From Mesodorylaimus sp. YZB2_4 (lineage: Eukaryota > Nematoda > Enoplea > Dorylaimida > Dorylaimidae), in the NCBI GenBank assembly GCA_030248295.1, contig JASANH010000626.1:1364001-1428000 (forward strand): a stretch of DNA of 64,000 nucleotides. The letters are read 5' to 3'. Position numbers and translations under genes: made by a program. Numbering within the stretch: position 1 is the first letter of the stretch; each line of letters starts with the position of its first letter. Below the pieces are notes generated by a model. That model was not told the origin of the DNA. It ran no database searches and worked only from the letters and a program-made list of their open reading frames with translations. This document shows, in pieces, positions 58,656 through 64,000 of this stretch.

Positions 58656-59310
58656 CCCTACTATAACCAAATGCGAGGCAAACGAGGTTGGCTGGGCTCC
58701 CTCGGCGGCACATGCTTGAGTGGGTTATACTTATGTGGACGTGATACATCTTTTATGTTGCCTTCAGGGCGAGGCTCACAATCGTTTTCCCACACTCACC
58801 CACAACGTATGTCTCTGTGGTGTACTTGGTACCTCGTGGAGTCGTGGGGTTGACTCCCTGCGGGATTTTATTCTGTTTTTCACAAAAGGCTAGTACCCAC
58901 ATCACACTTATTCGTATTTTGCAGTAAGTACAGAAGTTTGGAGTTTTAAAATACGATCCCCTTCTGTTACCTCGAACTCACTTGGGGAACAGTGAGGACT
59001 TGCTGAGGGTGCATCTGCCGTGACAGCACGAGGACTGCATGTGTAGCACCTACTTAGTGACACTAGAACAGGAAATTCAGCTTCTGTGGAGCCAGCATGC
59101 TAATAGCTTTGGGCGTACAACCTTCAGCACTAGAGCGACCATCGGGCCTTGTGTTTCCATCTCTCTATTCCCTGAATGAAGTGGATGAGGTAGGGGACGC
59201 CCTGTTGCACTTGTTTAGTGACAGTAGCAATTGTGTTTGATCACAATTTTTCTACAGACGCCGCCGGAGCCCAGCCAACCTCGTTTGCCTCGCATTTGGT
59301 TATAGTAGGG
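58656..59310. mobile_element. 655-bp element with 45-bp terminal inverted repeats
   Basis: Left end CCCTACTATAACCAAATGCG (58656-58700). The right end is its exact inverted complement (59266-59310), which reads GGAGCCCAGCC ... TATAGTAGGG. Partial pairing continues inward (CGGCGGCA against GCCGCC). The interior has no transposase-like frame, so this is a non-autonomous DNA transposon. No clear target duplication: the right end abuts a GPCR gene fragment. Confidence 0.83.
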
Positions 59311-59367
59311 TCAAAGTCGTCCGTTCCGTTATTCTCACTAGGCACAGAGCTATTATTCATGATGACC
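59310..59367 (-). pseudogene. Fragment of a GPCR first exon
   Basis: Matches 63519-63576, the start of the intact GPCR gene, at all but two of about 58 positions, including the ATG and the next 16 or so codons. The match ends exactly at the inner border of the TIR element on one side and fades upstream of the ATG on the other. It cannot encode a receptor. Confidence 0.82.
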
Positions 59368-60416
59368 GACGCTTCTAAACTAGTCCACTGATAGAGTGAG
59401 CTTGGAACATCGAGAAGGGCTATTAAATAGAACTATCGATAGGCACGCGATTTTAAAAGCATTCAAAGCCCGTGAAAACAGTGTAGCAAGCCTAAAAATA
59501 TTTGTGACAAAGCTTGATCAAATCTTTGTTTTGAGTGAAGCCACGGGTCATGAAATGCTCTTCATTAAAAACATAATAAAACTGTACTCGACATCGCCAT
59601 TATACAAAATCACGATCCACTTACCGGCACATAGTGACTATCGAAAAGAACTCACCTGCCGCTTGCACTTACGTGGGCGTTCTTCATGTGCTCCTGAGCC
59701 TATTCGGCATTTTTGAAGCCGGCACGTTTGGAAAGCCGCAAAGAAACTTTTGCTTTTGAGACACCGAGTAAGAGTAGTGCCTACAGGAAGTACTCCGAGC
59801 CGAACACGCCCATCGTAAGGACTCGATATTTTTTATATCTGAGTAGATCATCAAAATCAATCACAATCAATATAGAAATGTTCGTAAAATGAACTTATAA
59901 ACTCGTAAAATGGCTCTGGAAGCAAAGCCAGGATGCCTTGATATACGTACGAGTACGCACTGTATATACCTACTGTATGTCGTTGGGGGTCGTCTTGATA
60001 AAATCTTTGGGCTCCTTGATAAAGAAGCGAAATGTCGGAAATATTATTCAGACGACTCGCAATGAATGAATACGAAATTAATCCATTTCCCCTAATCCTC
60101 AAAGACTCTGATCGTGGAAATTACTCAATACTATTATTTGTAATCGTTCTAAGAAATCAAACAGAATCTTTTTAATAGAAGTTTTCCACCACGCAGATGC
60201 TTCAAGCATTACCGGTACTTCCCTTCAGACATTTATTGAGCGTGACTTGACTACATACTGAGAAGGGCTGATGAAGCTTGAAGCTCAAGCAATTTAAGCT
60301 GATGATTGAAGATGATGAAGCATTGAGGAGGTAGGGGAAATTTATATTTGCTTCCATGTGCGTACAAAACGATGGGGACTCCTCTCTTCCATCAAGGACC
60401 CGCTGGGCCGATGTAA

Positions 60417-60604
60417 CCCTCGTGCCTGGTAGGCCATAGCGAGCGGGAGACAGTAATCGATACTCTTCCCTGGCTGGGAGAAGTCAACCTCTCGGGTTGA
60501 TGTTTCAGCCGTAGGTATAGACGCAAGACTTGCCTACTTCAATCGGAGTTTTAGTCCCGCTGACTTAGGCCTGGCAAGCCCCTCCTACGCCTGCCAGGCT
60601 TGCT
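60417..60604 (+). mobile_element. TIR MITE, copy 3
   Basis: Closest to copy 1: ACCCTCGTGCCTGGTAGGC at the left, then TAATCGATACTCTTCCCTGG, CTCGGGTTGATGTTTCAGCC, AAGACTTGCC, and the right end CCTCCTACGCCTGCCAGGCTT. The left end carries about 15 extra bases relative to copy 1. The terminal repeats are the clearest evidence. Confidence 0.8.
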
Positions 60605-61096
60605 TACACCCCCTCTCGCCCGGCGATACGGTCTCCTCACGATCAGCTTACCCTGGCCCTGCCATATCCAGTGTTGCTGGTGGGTTCTAGGAAAGGCCAG
60701 CCGCACTGGTAGAGGGCATGTCAGGATTCGAGGAGTGCAATGTCCTCTTCGTCGATCCCGCTTAGGGGAGGATGCGGGATCTCGTACAACCGAGAGGACA
60801 ATTGTCGGCGATTAGCGTCGGGGAAGTGTTTCGGGTAGCTTCAGTCCACTGTGCACAGAGGTCACTGCAAGTAAGAGCATCGCGGTTGCGCCGTCAGGAA
60901 CCCGTCTTACCGAGACTTGTGCATTCAGGAACATTCCACCACCTCCAAATCCAGGTTTCAACTTCAGTATTTATTCGCAATGTTTTTTATCATAAAGACT
61001 CAGGGCCACAAGGATTCGAACCAGGGGCATTCAGTATGCAGATCGAAAATAATTACACTTCGACCACAAGCGTCATACAATTACTGTAGTTACCAC

Positions 61097-61114
61097 GGGG
61101 GGGGGGGGGGGGGG
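61097..61114 (+). repeat. 18-base poly(G) run
   Basis: Uninterrupted guanines, able to form a G-quadruplex and prone to length error in sequencing. Confidence 0.85.
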
Positions 61115-61853
61115 TCAGTTCGGGGCGCGGAAATAATGAATGCCACTGGCTAAACTGACGATGAGTCCATCTGAATATCGGGTGCATAAAATTTTAAACT
61201 GAATAAAGAACCTTCCTTCCTCGTACAGTACTGTTTGCTATATATCTGTATGTACAATATGTGCGTGTATTGTTTACATTTCGGTGAAACAAATCGAAAC
61301 TACTACTTTGCACGAAGCTAATACAAAGCACATGCGCATGAGCATGGGCTAACTGCGAGTAAGCATGGCTGCTGGGCTGAAATACGTTATAACCCTGACA
61401 GATATGCTCCTACCTTCATCTTCCTGCGGAGGGTATCGCAAGGCCAGCCTGCACGCAAGCTCTACCAGCAAATGCACGGATAGCTTTCTAGGTAGCATCC
61501 ACGTAAGTGAGCAGTTTTCATGTTTTGAGTTAGATCGCAATCTGCAGACGGTTATGTACGACATGTTTGCGTGGAGTCCGTTCATACACTCTGAATACCA
61601 AGGTCCCTGTCTAATGACAAGTTTTGTGCAGTTACGCATATCATATGTAACATGCCAATTTTCTTTGCCTTTTTCCGGAATGAGGTCGCCATGTTTAATT
61701 TAGTAACGGAGCCGTCGATCTTAATGCATATTTGCAGTAGAGCCAAGAAAATTTTGCAGATGCAAAGTAAACTACGATGACCTAAATAAGCTGTTAGTCG
61801 TGCTGACGATGAGTCGTCGTGTCTATGTGACAAGCGGAAGAAGTACGCATAAC

Positions 61854-61925
61854 CTGTTTTCTTTGAGAATATACACGCCTTCCACGTTACCGCATAGGCC
61901 GCGTGTACATTCCCAAAGAAAACAG
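61854..61925. mobile_element. 72-bp perfect-hairpin element, copy 2
   Basis: Same length as 36450-36521 and about four differences from it. One arm base (AATATAC for AATGTAC) breaks a stem pair. Flanked by ATAAC and ATAGTA as in copy 1. Confidence 0.82.
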
Positions 61926-62485
61926 ATAGTACTAGGTGAATCGACACACTCGCGGATATGGGAACACACCAAGAGGATATGATGATCAAATAGGCTGCAA
62001 GAACCCAGTAGGAAGGCAGAAACCTTAGCTCCACAGAACATGAATTGATCAGACCGATGAATCATAAGGCCAGCTAATCCATCAAGGATTAATGGCTATA
62101 CTCGTGGGTACAGCAATATAGTACGTCTCGTTGTCGGTCAGACAATCGCAACGAGAACTGACTGAAGAGATGCGTGGTACGAACCGAACTAGAGCCTCGT
62201 TCAGTTGAGCAGGAAACGTATACCAGTACAGTTTCTAGGAGTGCAAAAAAGACAATGTACGTGAAAAGAGGCGAAATATGGGTATATACTGCACTTACAA
62301 CCTAGCACAACTTTGCTAAGATTTCTGACAAAACATTACGCATGTATGCATGTCTGAAGCATTATCAATCTACTGATCTTTTCCAACAAAGCTCACAGCG
62401 TTAGACAACGGTCTGTTCACAGCCCCGCTTATCGTTAGATATTGCCTCTCATTTATGCCGCCTCGCGTATTCGCTTTCCTCACAG

Positions 62486-63569
62486 TCAGTGCTGACCATT
62501 GGATATATTAGCCCCTGATCTAGGTTTCGTATCTCCATTTGTGCTGCTTGTCCCATTGGTCACCGAGCCCACCTTATTCGCGTTTCGACGTAACACGTGG
62601 CGGATGAACGCGTTTCGATAAGGACGCAGCAGAAGGATGACCATGGAACCACGAATTCCAGCTGTAGATAAGAACAGAACCGTAAAAACTTGACGGGTAG
62701 CCAATGGGCGACGACTAGGCAATGCAAATTTGACCACGTTATAGAGGCTGTGGGTGCAGATGGGCAGGAGCATATCGATGATCATCAGGTAGAGGATTTC
62801 ACGATTCTCGCTCACCACGCTCTTCTTGAGGACAGCGTCGCGGTTGCTCATATGCGCGCTCAACTTCTTGTAGATCTTCCAGTTGCAGAAGACCATGGTC
62901 GTATCGAAGATGAAGATAAGGGGGCAGATGATGGTCGCCCAGTACACGATGGTCCACGTGGTGTTGCCCTCAGCGATCAGGCAGCAGTGCTCGTTCAATC
63001 GGTCGAACCCTGAACAAGAAATCAGTCATACTTGCTCACAGACACGCAGGAACTACCTGCTTACCTGCGTGACCAGTCAGAGTGAACACGGACACTATGA
63101 TCGTCGAGTAGCCCCAAGCACTGGCGGCCATCAACGCCATGTTTCTTCCCGTGTAAACTTGATCGTAGAGATGGGAATGATAGAGGCTGATGTATCGATT
63201 GATGGCCAGAAATGGCGGGAATACGAATTCTTGCATGGCCGCGATGACATTGATGAAAGCCAGCCAGGTGCACCCCGATTGGGGCATGGTCTCCCGATAG
63301 AGAATGTAGAAATTCTGGCCCGACACGAACACTGCCGTGCACAGAAAATCACTGACCGACAGGTTGGCGATGAACAGATTCACAATCTTGTGCCGCAAGT
63401 CTGTCAGCAGTGTCAGCGAAATCACTGCACCGTTTGTCATCACCCCATAGATGCAAATGGTGCTGAAGAGGACAGCGCACGATACTCTTTGATTCCATGG
63501 GGTCACAAAATGCTCAAAGTCAAAGTCGTCCGTTCCGTTATCCTCACTAGGCACAGAGCTATTATTCAT
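62486..63569 (-). CDS. Rhodopsin-like orphan GPCR
   Basis: Two exons, 63569-63065 and 63009-62486, joined in phase 1, giving 342 residues. N-terminal sequon NNSS and acidic stretch, then seven helices. TM1 has TNGAV, TM2 NLFIANLSVSDFL (class A LAxxD), TM3 begins at a Cys (SGCTWLAF) and ends AINRYISLY, an NRY form of DRY. The second loop has CC pairing for the TM3 disulphide. TM6 is LYLMIIDMLLPICTH and TM7 FLSTAGIRGSMVILLLRPYR, without NPxxY. This pattern (class A core, missing NPxxY) is common in divergent invertebrate peptide-receptor-like expansions. The 5' end of this gene is duplicated as a fragment at 59.3 kb. Ligand unknown. Confidence 0.82.
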
Positions 63570-64000
63570 GATGACTGATTTCTCAACTCATCCACTTCGG
63601 GTGGCTGTGCTTGGCCTCTAGCAAGGGATGATACTATCAGAAAATCATGAGCTCTCATTTATGAATCAGCGCAAAAAGAAGGCTTAAAAGATTAGCGACA
63701 AAAATGTGCAAGATGCAGAGTTACGTAGATCTTAAATGAAAGCGTGGGAGCAATTTGCCATGAAGCTATATCCATGAAAAACCTTAAAATGACTGCACTC
63801 GTCATCGCCACTGCGAAAACAGGATTTATGAACAGAATATCCGTCAAAGTTCATAAAGAAACCTTTGGCCCGACTTAATTTTAAATATAAAATGAATTTG
63901 TTAAAATCGTTCCAAGTTTGCAATTGCGGAGCAAAGTGCACTTGAGCCCCAGACAGGATGTACTCGCAGAGTATTTATAGTATCACGGGGCGGCACTCCT
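63570..64000. other. Window end, upstream of the GPCR
   Basis: Putative promoter region of the minus-strand GPCR. No gene or repeat recognised. Confidence 0.4.

Larger units (their letters stand above)
59368..62485. other. 3.1-kb interval with small repeats, no gene
   Basis: Holds MITE copy 3 (60417-60604), an 18-base G run (61097-61114) and hairpin copy 2 (61854-61925). Open frames at 59.4-59.7 and 61.6-62.0 kb have no ATG in a suitable place or overlap the hairpin element and are not called. Confidence 0.5.

Noticed and set aside
59396-59716. 106-codon plus-strand frame
   Set aside because: Begins with a non-ATG codon, no family resemblance, no splice context.
61582-62034. 150-codon minus-strand frame with hydrophobic segments
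   Set aside because: Runs through the 72-bp hairpin element and has no similarity to any known protein; judged a chance frame.

Overview
The window is nuclear DNA from a metazoan. Genes are split by short GT-AG introns (mostly 45-250 nt), there is no operon structure, and the families are animal ones: innexin, prolyl 4-hydroxylase alpha, ARMC2, calponin repeats, GPCRs, a gustatory-type receptor, PAN and TSP1 domains. Innexin plus gustatory-receptor chemistry points to an ecdysozoan or related invertebrate. Compact genes and short introns would suit a tardigrade, but that is inference and nothing here fixes the species.

Layout. 0-11 kb: a small single-pass membrane protein gene (2.3 kb), an innexin (3.1-4.7, minus), a gustatory-receptor-like gene (7.2-9.3, minus, with a SINE in an intron) and a calponin-repeat gene (10.3-10.8, minus). 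12-20 kb: an orphan 7TM receptor (12.4-15.2), a CCHC-finger/coiled-coil gene (16.4-17.8) and a cytoplasmic scaffold-like gene with SH2/SH3-ligand motifs (18.7-19.4). 19.4-25 kb is gene-poor. 25-33 kb: a RhoGAP gene of ARHGAP20/TAGAP type, then a 16-exon ARMC2 gene. 33.7-41.4 kb: three more copies of the small membrane protein. Two of them lie in about 1-kb inverted arms (34.9-35.9 and 40.4-41.4) that bracket an 11-exon prolyl 4-hydroxylase alpha gene. 42.4-50.1 kb: three secreted cysteine-rich genes in tandem; two are clear PAN/apple paralogues, one of which has a TSP1 module. 51-56 kb: a VWA/mucin-like type I membrane protein and a secreted EGF/EF-hand protein. 57-58 kb: a small secreted DUF5648-repeat protein (minus). 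58.6-59.4 kb: a TIR element joined to a fragment of a GPCR 5' end; the intact GPCR lies at 62.5-63.6 kb (minus).

The theme is cell surface and extracellular matrix: gap junction, receptors, secreted PAN/TSP1/EGF/VWA proteins and a collagen-modifying enzyme. Non-coding DNA holds at least four small mobile or foldback families: a tRNA-derived SINE (5 copies), a TIR MITE of about 185 bp (3 copies), a 72-bp perfect-hairpin element (2 copies) and a 655-bp TIR element. The least explained feature is the four-member small membrane protein family: two copies form a large palindrome around P4HA and a fifth, fragmentary copy sits in an ARMC2 intron between short inverted repeats. Exon joins were worked out by hand from splice signals, reading phase and family alignment; no search was run.
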